Source: Planctomycetota bacterium (GTDB taxonomy: Bacteria; Planctomycetota; Planctomycetia; Pirellulales; Pirellulaceae). From it: DNA of 37,069 bases. The DNA is taken from contig JAPLNL010000125.1 of the NCBI GenBank assembly GCA_026692905.1, positions 1-37,069 on the forward strand, given 5' to 3'. Positions 22,983 to 32,290 of the stretch are shown here, in pieces (position 1 is the stretch's first letter; every line of letters begins with the position of its first letter). The notes below the pieces were generated by a model. The model was not told where the DNA came from and did no database searches. It saw nothing but the letters and a program-made list of their open reading frames with translations. The position numbers were made by a program, and so were the translations under genes.

Positions 22983-25259
22983 TTATTTTACACGCGTGAA
23001 GCTAAGGCCTGGATCGGATGCTGGCGCTCCGCTGATGACAAACTTCCAGCTATCGGGCCCCTTTGACTCCACTGTACCGCCGATCGACCCTTGCTCTTTG
23101 GTATCCAAGGATATCCCATCGACTTCGGACGAAAGCTGACCTGCCAGCACGATGGGTGCTTGATCCTTAGCACCCGCCTTCCAAGAGAATTTTGAGTCTT
23201 CCGTAATAGACAACTCAATTTTCGTATCTGCTGACTGAGCCATCCACGTTCCGACCAGATCGGTTTGAGGAGCAGCTTCGGCAGGCACAGCGGCGGCAGG
23301 AACTGCTGCGCCAGGCACAGCGGCGGCAGGCGCGACTCTAGGAGATGCCGCGACGGGTTCGCTAGGCGGTAACATCGCATCTAGCATATGCTTGGCCGTT
23401 ATGTCTTTGGGCTGATTCTTGACCACAATTTTCAGTGCATCGATCGCAGCATCTTTTTCTCCCGTTACGAGATAATGGTACGAGAGCACGAAATTCGCGG
23501 ATGCATCCGTTGGATTCGATTTGCAAAACTGCTCGAGTTTTCTGAGTTGGGCCGTGTAGTCGTCCGTGTTGCCGTACAACCCACTCATCGTTGTCCAATC
23601 CATTCCAGGTGCCGATGAAAGCAGAGAATTGAGCCCCGCTGCTGCCGCTTTGTAATCGCCGTTGGCAAATAACGCCAGCGATCTCACCTCATGCACTACT
23701 GCATCGCCAGGTAACTCTTTGAGCGAGCTATTGAAATCCGACAATGCCGATGTGTATTGACCTGCTTTGAACTTGGATAAACCTTGGTCGAATGAGGAAA
23801 GAGCCTGCGTTTGCTGCGGGGTTTCGCTTGGAACGGCATCCGCATTGGAAGAGACGTAATTGTTCACAACAACAGGTTGTGAATAATCATAAGGCATTGA
23901 TTGGGCGATCACTGGCTCCGCATAATATGGGTTGTAGTAGGCCGTACTGTTCCCCCAGCTGTTGGTCATGGTCCCCAGCCCCCAGCCTATTCCGCCCCAA
24001 ACAACAGGAGCGTACCAGTTGCTGCCCCAATAGCCTTGCCAACATCCGTTGTACCAATTGTGGTGATTGTTGACGCAGTTGTTATGCCAATTGCTGTTCC
24101 AATTATTGCCGCCACCGTTTAGTCCCCAACCTGGCCGCGAATACCCTGGGTCGACGTCCCAATTCGGTCGATTCGGATAACGGTTGCCAGCGTTGTTTCC
24201 AATATTTACGCTGTTGCCAATATTGATGTTTGTGTCGTTCCCAATGCCAGGTCGATTGCCACCGATGCCAGGCCGATTACCACCGATGCCAGGTCGATTG
24301 CCGCCGATACTAGGTCGGTTAACAATGTTCGTGTTTGTGTTATTGTTAATGATATTGTTATTGCTGTTGTTGCCTGAGCCTGGCAAGTTGATATTGCCAC
24401 CTGGCCGGTTTCCATCGATCGCTGGCCGATTGATGTTACCGGGCAATGTCGTAGGCCGATTACCTCCGATGACAGGACGGTTGTTGTTGTCGATACCTCC
24501 GACGCCAGGTAAGCCTCCGTTGGGTCGGTTTCCACCAATCGCCGGCCGATCGAGGCTGCCCGGCAAGGTAGTCGGTCGTTCACCACCGACACCCGGTCGA
24601 TTTAAATTCCCCGGCAACGTCGTCGGGCGATTTACGCTTCCCAGTGATGGTCTGTCACCGCTACCCGGAAAATTAGGCCGATTCGGTTGGATTCCAGGCG
24701 CAGGACGCGTTGTTGGCAACTGCATGCCCGGACGATTCGGCGAGCTAGGCAATGAAGGACGTGTTGAAATCGAAGGATTCGAGGGCAGCGTCGTAGGACG
24801 TGAAAGGCTTGATAGATTACCAGCACCTCCCAACGAAGGACGAGAACCACCCAAGGTCATACCGCCCGGGCTGGGCATTCCACCAGGATTTGGCATCGAA
24901 GGACGAGCAGTCATGTTTCCAAAGGAAGGCTGCGAAGGTCTTTGCATCGACATACTCGGAGTGCTCGGCCGGGACATGCTGGACATGTCTGGACGCGCAA
25001 CCGCATTCCCCATCGACGGCCTTGCATTCCCGCCTCCCATATTCCCCATCGACGGCCTTGCACCACCGCCTCCCATATTCCCCATCGACGGTCTTGCACC
25101 GCCGCCTCCCATGTTCCCCATGGATGGTCTTGCACCACCACCTCCTCCTCCACCGCCGCCTCGACCGCGCTGCGCAAACGCATCGGGAAGCCATACTGTT
25201 TCGATTGCCAGCGCGACCAAGACCGCCGACATAATGCGAATGCTTTTCATCTTAAACAT
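22983..25259 (-). CDS. Secreted low-complexity Gly/Arg/Pro/Asn protein with C-terminal TPR region
   Basis: A 758-residue protein; ATG 25259 has AGGAG 7 nt upstream. A signal peptide ends in DAFA. Next comes a glycine run and four copies of a [16 protein letters not shown] repeat. About 300 residues of R-P repeats follow ([25 protein letters not shown] three times). A Trp/Asn/Tyr-rich segment with [16 protein letters not shown] then gives a likely disordered or amyloid-like region. Residues about 480-630 look like tetratricopeptide repeats ([20 protein letters not shown] and [20 protein letters not shown]). A beta-type domain ([18 protein letters not shown]) closes the chain, ending FTRVK. Function unknown; a matrix or envelope scaffold is plausible. 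Biased codons create long antisense open frames. Confidence 0.85.
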   Translation of the reverse strand: MFKMKSIRIMSAVLVALAIETVWLPDAFAQRGRGGGGGGGGGARPSMGNMGGGGARPSMGNMGGGGARPSMGNMGGGNARPSMGNAVARPDMSSMSRPSTPSMSMQRPSQPSFGNMTARPSMPNPGGMPSPGGMTLGGSRPSLGGAGNLSSLSRPTTLPSNPSISTRPSLPSSPNRPGMQLPTTRPAPGIQPNRPNFPGSGDRPSLGSVNRPTTLPGNLNRPGVGGERPTTLPGSLDRPAIGGNRPNGGLPGVGGIDNNNRPVIGGNRPTTLPGNINRPAIDGNRPGGNINLPGSGNNSNNNIINNNTNTNIVNRPSIGGNRPGIGGNRPGIGGNRPGIGNDTNINIGNSVNIGNNAGNRYPNRPNWDVDPGYSRPGWGLNGGGNNWNSNWHNNCVNNHHNWYNGCWQGYWGSNWYAPVVWGGIGWGLGTMTNSWGNSTAYYNPYYAEPVIAQSMPYDYSQPVVVNNYVSSNADAVPSETPQQTQALSSFDQGLSKFKAGQYTSALSDFNSSLKELPGDAVVHEVRSLALFANGDYKAAAAGLNSLLSSAPGMDWTTMSGLYGNTDDYTAQLRKLEQFCKSNPTDASANFVLSYHYLVTGEKDAAIDALKIVVKNQPKDITAKHMLDAMLPPSEPVAASPRVAPAAAVPGAAVPAAAVPAEAAPQTDLVGTWMAQSADTKIELSITEDSKFSWKAGAKDQAPIVLAGQLSSEVDGISLDTKEQGSIGGTVESKGPDSWKFVISGAPASDPGLSFTRVK

Positions 25260-25286
25260 ACTGTTGCTCCTCGAATTGCGAATGGA

Positions 25287-26207
25287 TTATTTCCCGACAG
25301 CGGGTGGCAGCTTAACGATTGTGACCTGATAGTCCTGTTCCATCGCATTGCCGATGATCCGGTTGGATCCGCTCATCACGAAGCGTCCACTCTCCCCACT
25401 GGTAATCTTCAAGATAGCCGAACCCGTTACGCCGTCAGGCATGACTGCGGACGAACGAACGATCCATGCGTCTTCAACTTGCGTCCAAGTTGCCTCGGCG
25501 AAGCCGCCATCGGAATCAAAGGTCCATGAGCGTGGCGCACCGAGCAAAGCATCCCATCCGATTCTTTGAGAACTCTTCATCACAACTTGGTCGCTCTTGG
25601 TTACCAAAATTTCACCCAAGATAAAATTATTGTCCTCTGACCATTTGTACGAAATTTTGACGCGAGCATCGGAGCCTTCATTGATCCAATCGCCGACCAA
25701 CCAAGCTAGCGGATTGAGCAACTCTCCTGGTGTGGGCGGTGTGGGCGAAGGCTCATCAGGAAAATCTCGGAGGGACGCAATCCGCCAACCTTGATCTGTT
25801 TTGGCGAGTACCGAGGTATACCGAATCGTCGCACCAGTTCCGTCTGTGGCGGTTGTGACCCTTACTCCCTCTTGGATTGCAATGGTTCCAAGCACCCGGA
25901 TGGATTGGATTTCGTTCTTCATTTGTGTTCCAGGGAACTTCACAAAAAAAGCCGTCAGCAATTCTTTGATCTCTTTTTGTCCCTGGTAAACCGTCCCTTG
26001 CTCGTCGATGAGCTCACCTTTGGACAAAAACATAGCGGCGACTTCATCGGCTTTTCCACCGCTGAACGCGGAGGTCAGCTTTTCCCAATCTTTTCGGATT
26101 TCGATCGCAGTCGGATCCTCTTGTCCATGAGCAAAAGACCCGGCCAATGGTGTTAACCACATGCTTGCCGTCACTGCGAACACTAAAAAAACTGAACGGT
26201 ATGTCAT
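25287..26207 (-). CDS. Exported SnoaL/DUF4440-type protein
   Basis: A 306-residue protein. The signal peptide is at residues 1-27 (FLVFAVTASMWLTPLAGSFA). The first domain (about 32-155) is a SnoaL/DUF4440-like cone fold: IRKDWEKLTSAFSGGKADEV, AAMFLSKGELIDEQGTVYQG, QKEIKELLTAFF and TSVLAKTDQGWRIASLRDF. The second half (LVGDWINEGSDARVKISY and on to SGSNRIIGNAMEQ) is a beta-rich domain often found after it in planctomycete proteins. The family binds or transforms small hydrophobic ligands in some members, but no catalytic residues are evident here. It is the first gene of the operon, and the operon promoter probably lies in the 400-bp gap before it. Confidence 0.8.
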   Translation of the reverse strand: MTYRSVFLVFAVTASMWLTPLAGSFAHGQEDPTAIEIRKDWEKLTSAFSGGKADEVAAMFLSKGELIDEQGTVYQGQKEIKELLTAFFVKFPGTQMKNEIQSIRVLGTIAIQEGVRVTTATDGTGATIRYTSVLAKTDQGWRIASLRDFPDEPSPTPPTPGELLNPLAWLVGDWINEGSDARVKISYKWSEDNNFILGEILVTKSDQVVMKSSQRIGWDALLGAPRSWTFDSDGGFAEATWTQVEDAWIVRSSAVMPDGVTGSAILKITSGESGRFVMSGSNRIIGNAMEQDYQVTIVKLPPAVGK

Positions 26208-26603
26208 CGATTTGTCCCTGGGGTGAAATTTGAACAGGACACTGCGGTAACGTGTCTTGTTGCGCCTTACTCTTTGAAATTCGTTAAAATGTTCCTAAAG
26301 ACTCTCTAAAACGTTCCAGAGGAAGGTTCTAGCGGCACCAGTATAGAGGGGGGGACTCGAATGAGCAATTCCTAGACTGGATGTCCGCAAGTAATTTGTG
26401 TTTGCAAACGATGCTGACGATCCTACCGGTCCACTGACGTTTAGATAAGCTCTCGATTTAATAAGGTCTCGATTTGCTTCTGCAGCTTCGAATAGGTTAA
26501 ACGATGCCAGCTGCTGAATCTGCGTTAAACCGAAGGTCGACCTTTTTGGAATCAGCCGGTCGCCGAAAATCAGGCTTCGCTACAGTTAGATTCGAGAACA
26601 CCA
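26208..26603. other. Non-coding gap upstream of the eight-gene operon
   Basis: I see no gene. The segment next to 26207 should carry the operon's promoter. A run of seven G occurs near 26348, and AAAATGTTCC/AAAACGTTCC is repeated near 26285 and 26310. No terminator is obvious for the DUF202 gene, whose stop is at 26604. Confidence 0.35.
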
Positions 26604-26978
26604 CTAGATTCGAGAATACAACATGACTGTAATTGCAACGCAAGACAGCGATACCAGAACGGACAGCGGCACCGCGACGGGCATCCACGGAATAGGCAAT
26701 TGAGCGGTAGACGCTAATTCCCGTTCGCGGCGAACATAAATCATCGTTGCAATCGCCAACTGCACGGCGGCGTACGACGCCAGTACGATTCCACCCCAGA
26801 AACCTCCCTCCACCCATCCCGCTCCTTCTAGCAATTTTGCCTTATTCAATGCGGTAGCACCTTTGTCTAATGCGATGGCTGCGGACGCCATACCGAACGA
26901 GGTGCGAACCCATGCGAGCTGCGTTCGCTCGAGTGCCCATGTTGTTCTTCGATAGGCCATGTCATCGTTTAAATTCAT
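26604..26978 (-). CDS. DUF202 (YidH-like) inner-membrane protein
   Basis: A 124-residue protein from ATG 26978 (MNLNDDMAYRRTTWALERTQ). A much longer in-frame extension upstream is not protein-like. The DUF202 signature is clear: LERTQLAWVRTSFGMASAAI, then two further hydrophobic helices (GGIVLASYAAVQLAIATMIY, and VPLSVLVSLSCVAITVMLYS). The role of DUF202 proteins is unknown; in many genomes they sit in envelope-stress gene groups. It is transcribed in the same direction as the operon downstream but is separated from it by 396 bp. Confidence 0.88.
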   Translation of the reverse strand: MNLNDDMAYRRTTWALERTQLAWVRTSFGMASAAIALDKGATALNKAKLLEGAGWVEGGFWGGIVLASYAAVQLAIATMIYVRRERELASTAQLPIPWMPVAVPLSVLVSLSCVAITVMLYSRI

Positions 26979-27222
26979 TGCTTGTTCCCGACTTGGAATG
27001 CGTTCCCGCCCTGCTATGCATGTTCTTTCGCACTTTACGTATTCTAAAAAGAAACGATCAAAATGCCATTGTTGTCTGTAATGATACTCCAAGCAAACTA
27101 GCTGCCTCGTTTTGACGCAATCGTTAGGACGCGCCGACAACCGTGATGTAAGGTTTGCCGTGTTCACCGACACTGTCATTCCGTGTCGTTTTTGATTGAG
27201 GAACAATTTGTGAATAGTTGAA

Positions 27223-28956
27223 ATGCGGAGTCGGCATCCACCCCTTGTTGTTATTGCGATTCCTTTTGCGTTCGTGTTATTCACAGGGTGCGCCTCGATA
27301 CTTGGTACGGGCGGTTGGCCATCTCCGCGACTGACAACGCCTGACTATACCATCCTGAGTGAGACATGCTCCGAACGACCGGGAAGTCTCGAACTGGCCC
27401 AGGCCAATATTGCGTATGCCAAAGCCATGAAAGCGATGGAGCGCGGCGAGGTAGGCTGTGTTGACCTGTTTTTCCAAGCGGCTCAATTCTCCTGGTATGA
27501 TATTCAATCAAATGCGCATGATCATGGCAATTGCCTGCACGAACTGCCATCGTCGCAGATATATCACTCAGCCTTACAGGCCTTGATCGTCCAAGGCCAG
27601 CATCACAATCGTTTTGATCCTCGCGTTGGATTAAAGGTCCAAACGAGCGACGGCTGGATCAACATTCCATGCCACTTCGACGGCTTTTCGAGGGAACCGG
27701 AGGACATTTGTTCTATCGTTACCGTGGGTGATTACGCCACATCGCAGCTGAATCAGATCTACCGCCAAAAGGGATTGGGTGTGCCAGCCGTGGTGCAATG
27801 CCGATCCTCTTCCCAAGGTTTTCAGCATCAGCAAACATTCTTTGTCGCAACGCTCCTGCTTAGAATAGACCAGGACACAACCTCACCTGGCAACCAACCA
27901 TTTGTCCTGGAGTCCATCAATCCACTGGTCTATTCGTCTGTTGCTGTGAATGAAGCTACGCTTCCCATGGCTTTCGATACATCGGCGGCGCTAGCAAGGA
28001 CGCTGAATACGACGAAACGTAATTATGTCAAAGCCTTTCTTCAACCGGGAAACGTCGTTCCGGATGAGGAAGGACTCTTTATGCTTGAGCCGTATGTCGA
28101 GGGCAAGATCCCTGTCGTCTTGGTGCATGGCTTGCTTTCTGACCGACTTACTTGGGCTAATCTGGTCAACGAGATTCGAGCTCGTCCGTGGTTCAATGAT
28201 CGGTTTCAAATTTGGGGATTTGAGTATCCGACCGGCAAACCATTTCTCCCGAGTGCAGCCCTGCTTCGAAGTCAGCTAACGCAGCTGTGTCAACGGGTTG
28301 ACCCCAACGATACAGATGATGCCTTGAAACAAATTGTGCTTGTCGGGCACAGTATGGGCGGCCTCATATCTAAGCTGCAGGTATCGAATAGTGAGGATAA
28401 ACTTTGGAATGCTATTTCGAATCGTCGCTTTGAGGATGTTTCAATGCCGCCTCGATTCCGCGAAAGGCTTGCCGAATCCGCTTTCTTCGAATCTACCTCG
28501 CGAGTCAATCGAGTGGTTTACATCGGAACGCCGCATCGAGGTTCCGCATTGGCGAATCGAGCGGTTGGACGAATCGGTTCCCTGCTGATCGAGCAGCAAG
28601 AAGAGGTTAAGCTCGCGCACCGGAAATTACTGGATGCGAATCCCGATACGTTTTCCTACGAGTTTACGCGGCGAATCCCAAACAGCTTGGATCTTCTCGA
28701 ACCCGACAGCCCATTGCTATGTGCGATCAATGGTTTGCCGATAACGTCCCAAGTGCACACTCACTCCATCATCGGAAGTGGACGATGGATGCTAGGAAAT
28801 GGCGATTCGGACGGGGTCGTACCTGTCTCCAGCGCAATCCAGGTAACTGCGGATAGCGAGAAATATGTCAGCGAGAAACACGTTGATCTAACTCGAGACC
28901 CATCAACCATCGACGAAGTGCTGCGTATTCTTCGCGAGCACTGCCAGTCACCTTAA
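27223..28956 (+). CDS. Lipoprotein alpha/beta hydrolase (lipase/esterase-like)
   Basis: A 577-residue protein. The leader VVIAIPFAFVLFTGCAS ends in a lipobox-like FTGC, so a lipid-anchored protein is likely. The N-terminal 270 residues (helical AQANIAYAKAMKAMERGEVG, then a beta-rich part) match no family I know. The hydrolase domain starts at IPVVLVHGLLSDRLTWANLV (oxyanion region) and has the nucleophile elbow LVGHSMGGLIS, RVVYIGTPHRGSALA as in lipases and esterases, GDSDGVVPVSSA (likely acid), and SEKHVDL (likely His). Substrate not predictable; lipid or ester hydrolysis at the envelope. Its last 4 bp overlap the stop of the convergent porin gene. Confidence 0.85.
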   Translation: MRSRHPPLVVIAIPFAFVLFTGCASILGTGGWPSPRLTTPDYTILSETCSERPGSLELAQANIAYAKAMKAMERGEVGCVDLFFQAAQFSWYDIQSNAHDHGNCLHELPSSQIYHSALQALIVQGQHHNRFDPRVGLKVQTSDGWINIPCHFDGFSREPEDICSIVTVGDYATSQLNQIYRQKGLGVPAVVQCRSSSQGFQHQQTFFVATLLLRIDQDTTSPGNQPFVLESINPLVYSSVAVNEATLPMAFDTSAALARTLNTTKRNYVKAFLQPGNVVPDEEGLFMLEPYVEGKIPVVLVHGLLSDRLTWANLVNEIRARPWFNDRFQIWGFEYPTGKPFLPSAALLRSQLTQLCQRVDPNDTDDALKQIVLVGHSMGGLISKLQVSNSEDKLWNAISNRRFEDVSMPPRFRERLAESAFFESTSRVNRVVYIGTPHRGSALANRAVGRIGSLLIEQQEEVKLAHRKLLDANPDTFSYEFTRRIPNSLDLLEPDSPLLCAINGLPITSQVHTHSIIGSGRWMLGNGDSDGVVPVSSAIQVTADSEKYVSEKHVDLTRDPSTIDEVLRILREHCQSP

Positions 28957-30284
28957 AAAGCCAAATTGGCTCGTAAGCCGCATACCAAGGATGTGTTGAT
29001 GTTGTTTCGTGCCGGCATGAGCACTTGCGAATCGGCCGTCACAGACAATCGCTTTCGAACCGCCATGTTATAAAACAACTCTCCCCCTTGCCCATTTCCT
29101 AGGTTGCCCAAACTCGCCAGGAACGGAGCGAGCGTTTTGCTTGTTCCTGAATAATACCAACCTATCCCGTATGTGTCATTTTCTCTGCCTCGTATACGGC
29201 TGTTGCCACCGACACCAAGGCTCAGGAAATTCTGAATAGGATTCGTGTCTGGGTCAGCAATTCCTGCCCGTCCAAACAGTCCCCAGCCTCTCTTGCTGTC
29301 ACTTGGGTCAACAAAGAGATATTGATCGAAGTTGTACGTCAGCGCCCAAGAGCCTGACGAACGAGCGATTGGAACACTTGGGAGAACCGCTAGTGGGGAT
29401 TGATCAAGCGAAGCATAGTTTCGGCTGCTCCAGATCGCGCCAAATAGCTGGTGCCCAGGCAGCCCAAGCAAATTGGTTGGGACTCGTAACTCTTGCGAAA
29501 TAACCGCACCATCGGCAAATAACTCGCTCAGACCGTCGGTCTTGGTCGTATCGCGAGCGTTAAGAACTAGGAAGTTGTAAATGGGCTCGCGGTCCTTTAG
29601 AAAGACAAAGCCAGTCCCCAACGTCGAATACGCGATCGTTCGCAATCCGATTGGATTCACGACGAAAGCGGCGTTTGAGAATTGACGGATTCCGCGGCCA
29701 TGCGCAAACGCATTCACATCGCCGTCCAGCGTATCAAGCTTGCCAGCGTACAACGCAAAGGACTCGGACAACGCTTGAGTGAACAGAAAGTTGGTGACGT
29801 ATACGTTGTTCGATTCGGTAACGGGTAGGTCTGCCGCAACATTGGGTGGCAAGAACGCTCCTGTTGCGCCGGCCAATGACTCACCGTAGCGATGCTCGGC
29901 GCGTATCTGCAAAAATTGCCCCTGCGGTCCTCCCAGTTTATTGATGTCAATGTTCGTTAAGTAGTCGCCATGGCCACCGAAACGAAACTCTCGTTCGAGT
30001 CCCCCACGGGTATTTCCATAATAAAAATTGGTCACGTTATTGGTGAACGTTATCCCGTTCTCGGTGAGCCCAGCTCGAATCTTGGATTGGTCTCCGTCGA
30101 GCCAAGATGGACAGGTCAGAGGCGCGTATCCCAAACCATCACAGGCAGAACCATCACAGGCCTCGATCGATTCTGGTTCTACCGCAGATTGCGCCTGCAA
30201 GTAAGTTGCATCCAATGACATCAATGCCCAAATGGTAACGATTGAAAAGGAGTAGCCAATACGCTTCAAAAATCTTAACAACAT
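28953..30284 (-). CDS. OprB-type carbohydrate-selective porin (intact)
   Basis: A 443-residue protein. A perfect AGGAGG is 5 nt from ATG 30284 and too close to ATG 30287, so I use the second. The signal peptide ends at YLQA. Features are LTCPSWLDGDQSKIRAGLTE (in place of the usual GDWGG..), FRFGGHGDYLTNIDINKLGG, FLQIRAEHRYGES, FALYAGKLDTLDGD, GHQLFGAIWSSRNYASLDQ, KRGWGLFGRAGIADPDTNP, NDTYGIGWYYSGTS and a terminal VCGLRANLAF ending in Phe. OprB porins let neutral sugars through the outer membrane. It is the full-length counterpart of the pseudogene at 12976-14099. Confidence 0.9.
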   Translation of the reverse strand: MLLRFLKRIGYSFSIVTIWALMSLDATYLQAQSAVEPESIEACDGSACDGLGYAPLTCPSWLDGDQSKIRAGLTENGITFTNNVTNFYYGNTRGGLEREFRFGGHGDYLTNIDINKLGGPQGQFLQIRAEHRYGESLAGATGAFLPPNVAADLPVTESNNVYVTNFLFTQALSESFALYAGKLDTLDGDVNAFAHGRGIRQFSNAAFVVNPIGLRTIAYSTLGTGFVFLKDREPIYNFLVLNARDTTKTDGLSELFADGAVISQELRVPTNLLGLPGHQLFGAIWSSRNYASLDQSPLAVLPSVPIARSSGSWALTYNFDQYLFVDPSDSKRGWGLFGRAGIADPDTNPIQNFLSLGVGGNSRIRGRENDTYGIGWYYSGTSKTLAPFLASLGNLGNGQGGELFYNMAVRKRLSVTADSQVLMPARNNINTSLVCGLRANLAF

Positions 30285-30734
30285 CATCCCCTCCTAAATT
30301 CACAATACTAGTAAAGCAGCGACCTCGCCTGGGCAGTATCGAATCCGGAAGTTGCCAAGACCATGAAGAAATACGCAATGCATTGAGATGCGAAATGCAA
30401 GCTTTCTGTTAAGTTCGACTAAGGAAACTTTACTGGCGATTTGAAGATTTGGCTTGTGTCACGTTATCGGGGCTACAATCGTGAATTTCCTGGTCGAGAG
30501 GAGGGCGGCTGGGGCGAGTGTAAAACGATTGTCCTCAATCGTTTCGGAAGTGCAGACCACAATCGCATTCCAATTGCACCTTCAAGTTGTGGCTTCTTTG
30601 TTCTGCGGAAGGGGACCTAGAGTGCCCGCCGAGCGATTGAGACAATCGCTCTACACTGTGCGACGAATCCGGAGTTGTCATTTCATCATGCGGCCCCATT
30701 AGAACACCCAAGCGGTGTCCGGTCGGGATATCGC
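30285..30734. other. Intergenic region with a REP/BIME-like element
   Basis: No gene was seen. The part next to 30284 holds the strong ribosome-binding site of the porin and presumably its promoter. The inverted hairpin pair at 30520-30655 occupies the middle. Confidence 0.45.
30520..30655. repeat. REP/BIME-like pair, second family, with covarying stems
   Basis: Hairpin 1 (30520-30547) is GTAA, then AAACGATTG, a TCCT loop and CAATCGTTT, then CGG. Hairpin 2 (30628-30655), read on the minus strand, is GTAG, then AGCGATTG, a TCT loop and CAATCGCT, then CGG. The stem ends differ (AAA/TTT against GAG/CTC) but stay paired. Between them an accessory CCACAA/TTGTGG stem can form. Confidence 0.65.
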
Positions 30735-32210
30735 TTACAAACCAAGTTCGGCGATCGGGGTTCCTTGATCGACGACGTTTCTTGGTCGGCCCCGGTGGTC
30801 GACGTATTGGGTTGTTAGCGGGACGTCGAAGTAGCGATAGATCGTGGCCGCTAGATCTCCGGGAGTTACCGGGCGTTCTTTGATTGCGCCGCCATCTTTT
30901 TCCGTTGCTCCGATCACTTGTCCGTGTCGAAGCCCGCCACCGGCCAGAGCCATCGACATCACGTTTGGCCAATGGTCGCGTCCGTCGGTACTTTCCTGCG
31001 TCCCCATCATGGGAGTTCGGCCGAATTCGCCCATTGCGATGACCATGACATCTTCGAGTCTACCTCGCTCCTCTAAGTCACCGACCAGGGTCGTAATCAG
31101 ATGATCAAAGAGCGGCAACAGAGGCTTGAGTCCCTTTGAGATGCCGCCATACGGTGGAATATTGTCGCCATGGTTGTCCCAAGTTCCACTGGCGGTGTGG
31201 TAGCTCAAATCGATCGTGACAAACGCAACGCCTGACTCAACCAATCGCCGAGCCAACAGAGCTTGCTGGCACCACAAGTGACTTCCGTAACGCTCACGAA
31301 CTTCGGCGGGCTCCAGAGTCAGGTCAAATGCATCTCGGGCTTTGGTTCCCACGAGCAGATCGACCGCTTGCTGCTGAAAGGTATCGGCTGCAATCATGGC
31401 TCCGCTGTTATCGATATCGCGTCGGATGCGATCGAGGTCTTTCAGTAGGTTTCGCCTATCGTTGAGCCGATTGAAATCGAGACCTTTCGACAGTTGAAAC
31501 ATTTCTGCATTGGATTTTTTGCCCGTGTCTGTTCCTACCAAATCGTAGATAGGAAGTTTTGCTGCCAAGTTGCCACGAAAGGGATCGTATTGTTGGCCGA
31601 GGTAGCCGCCAGAGGCAATATGACTGGGGGAGCGATAGAAACCGACATAGGGAGGCATCGAAGCTTGGTTCGTACCGTGATGTTTGGCGACGACGGACGC
31701 GATTGAGGGATAAAGCGATGCTTCTCGGTTGGTTCGGGGTTCCGCATCCAGATTCCCTGTTTGAAAGACCGTGTTCGGTTCGTGATTGCTGAACTTGGCG
31801 TCGACGGAGCGAATGATCGTGAACTTATCGAGCATTGCCGCTTGTTTCGGCAGATGCTCACAAAAATGAACGCCTGGGAGCTTGGTCTTAATCACACCGA
31901 AGGGGCCGCGATTGTTGAAGGGCCGATCGGGCTTGGGGTCCCAAGTATCGATATGGCTTGGCCCGCCCGTCATCCAGAGCAAGATGATGCTTTTGGCTCT
32001 GGGGGATGAGATTCCGTTCGATATAGCTTGGGCGCGAGAAGCCATCAGGCAGGGAAGCGACAGGCCAGCGAATCCGGCTAGACTCGCTTTGACCATATTT
32101 CTGCGGCTTGCTACGACCAGTCCCTCACGCGTCAAAGCGTTCATCGCTTGAAAGGCGTGTGGGTGCGCATGTTGGATTCCCTGAACCGTCGATCGAGTAG
32201 GACTAGTCAT
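30735..32210 (-). CDS. DUF1501 domain-containing protein with Tat-type leader
   Basis: A 491-residue protein. Residues about 34-62 (ASRRNMVKASLAGFAGLSLP, then CLMASRAQA) form a twin-arginine-type signal. The DUF1501 features are SIILLWMTGGPSHIDTWDPK, NRGPFGVIKTKLPGVHFCEH, TIIRSVDAKFSNHE, VGFYRSPSHIASGGYLGQQY, FVTIDLSYHTASGTWDNHGD, VIAMGEFGRTPMMG and GRDHWPNVMSMALAGGGL. DUF1501 proteins are related to the alkaline-phosphatase/sulfatase fold and are very abundant in planctomycetes, usually next to DUF1549/DUF1553 cytochrome-like genes, which are absent here. The reaction is unknown. It lies 80 bp downstream of the aminotransferase on the same strand and may share its transcript. Confidence 0.92.
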   Translation of the reverse strand: MTSPTRSTVQGIQHAHPHAFQAMNALTREGLVVASRRNMVKASLAGFAGLSLPCLMASRAQAISNGISSPRAKSIILLWMTGGPSHIDTWDPKPDRPFNNRGPFGVIKTKLPGVHFCEHLPKQAAMLDKFTIIRSVDAKFSNHEPNTVFQTGNLDAEPRTNREASLYPSIASVVAKHHGTNQASMPPYVGFYRSPSHIASGGYLGQQYDPFRGNLAAKLPIYDLVGTDTGKKSNAEMFQLSKGLDFNRLNDRRNLLKDLDRIRRDIDNSGAMIAADTFQQQAVDLLVGTKARDAFDLTLEPAEVRERYGSHLWCQQALLARRLVESGVAFVTIDLSYHTASGTWDNHGDNIPPYGGISKGLKPLLPLFDHLITTLVGDLEERGRLEDVMVIAMGEFGRTPMMGTQESTDGRDHWPNVMSMALAGGGLRHGQVIGATEKDGGAIKERPVTPGDLAATIYRYFDVPLTTQYVDHRGRPRNVVDQGTPIAELGL

Positions 32211-32290
32211 TATTGGCTTTCGCTGAGCTTGCGGCTCCTGACACTCTAATTGGGTTGACCGGATCTTCGGAACTTCCTCTGCCGTAGCTC

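Noticed and set aside
24184-25329. A long plus-strand open frame (381 codons), rich in Pro and Leu, opposite the low-complexity protein
   Set aside because: It is the mirror of the repetitive minus-strand gene. It has no ribosome-binding site or family features, and its repeats follow from the other strand.
26604-27284. A 226-codon version of the DUF202 gene
   Set aside because: The first 102 codons lack protein-like features; the family's usual start is at the internal ATG 26978.
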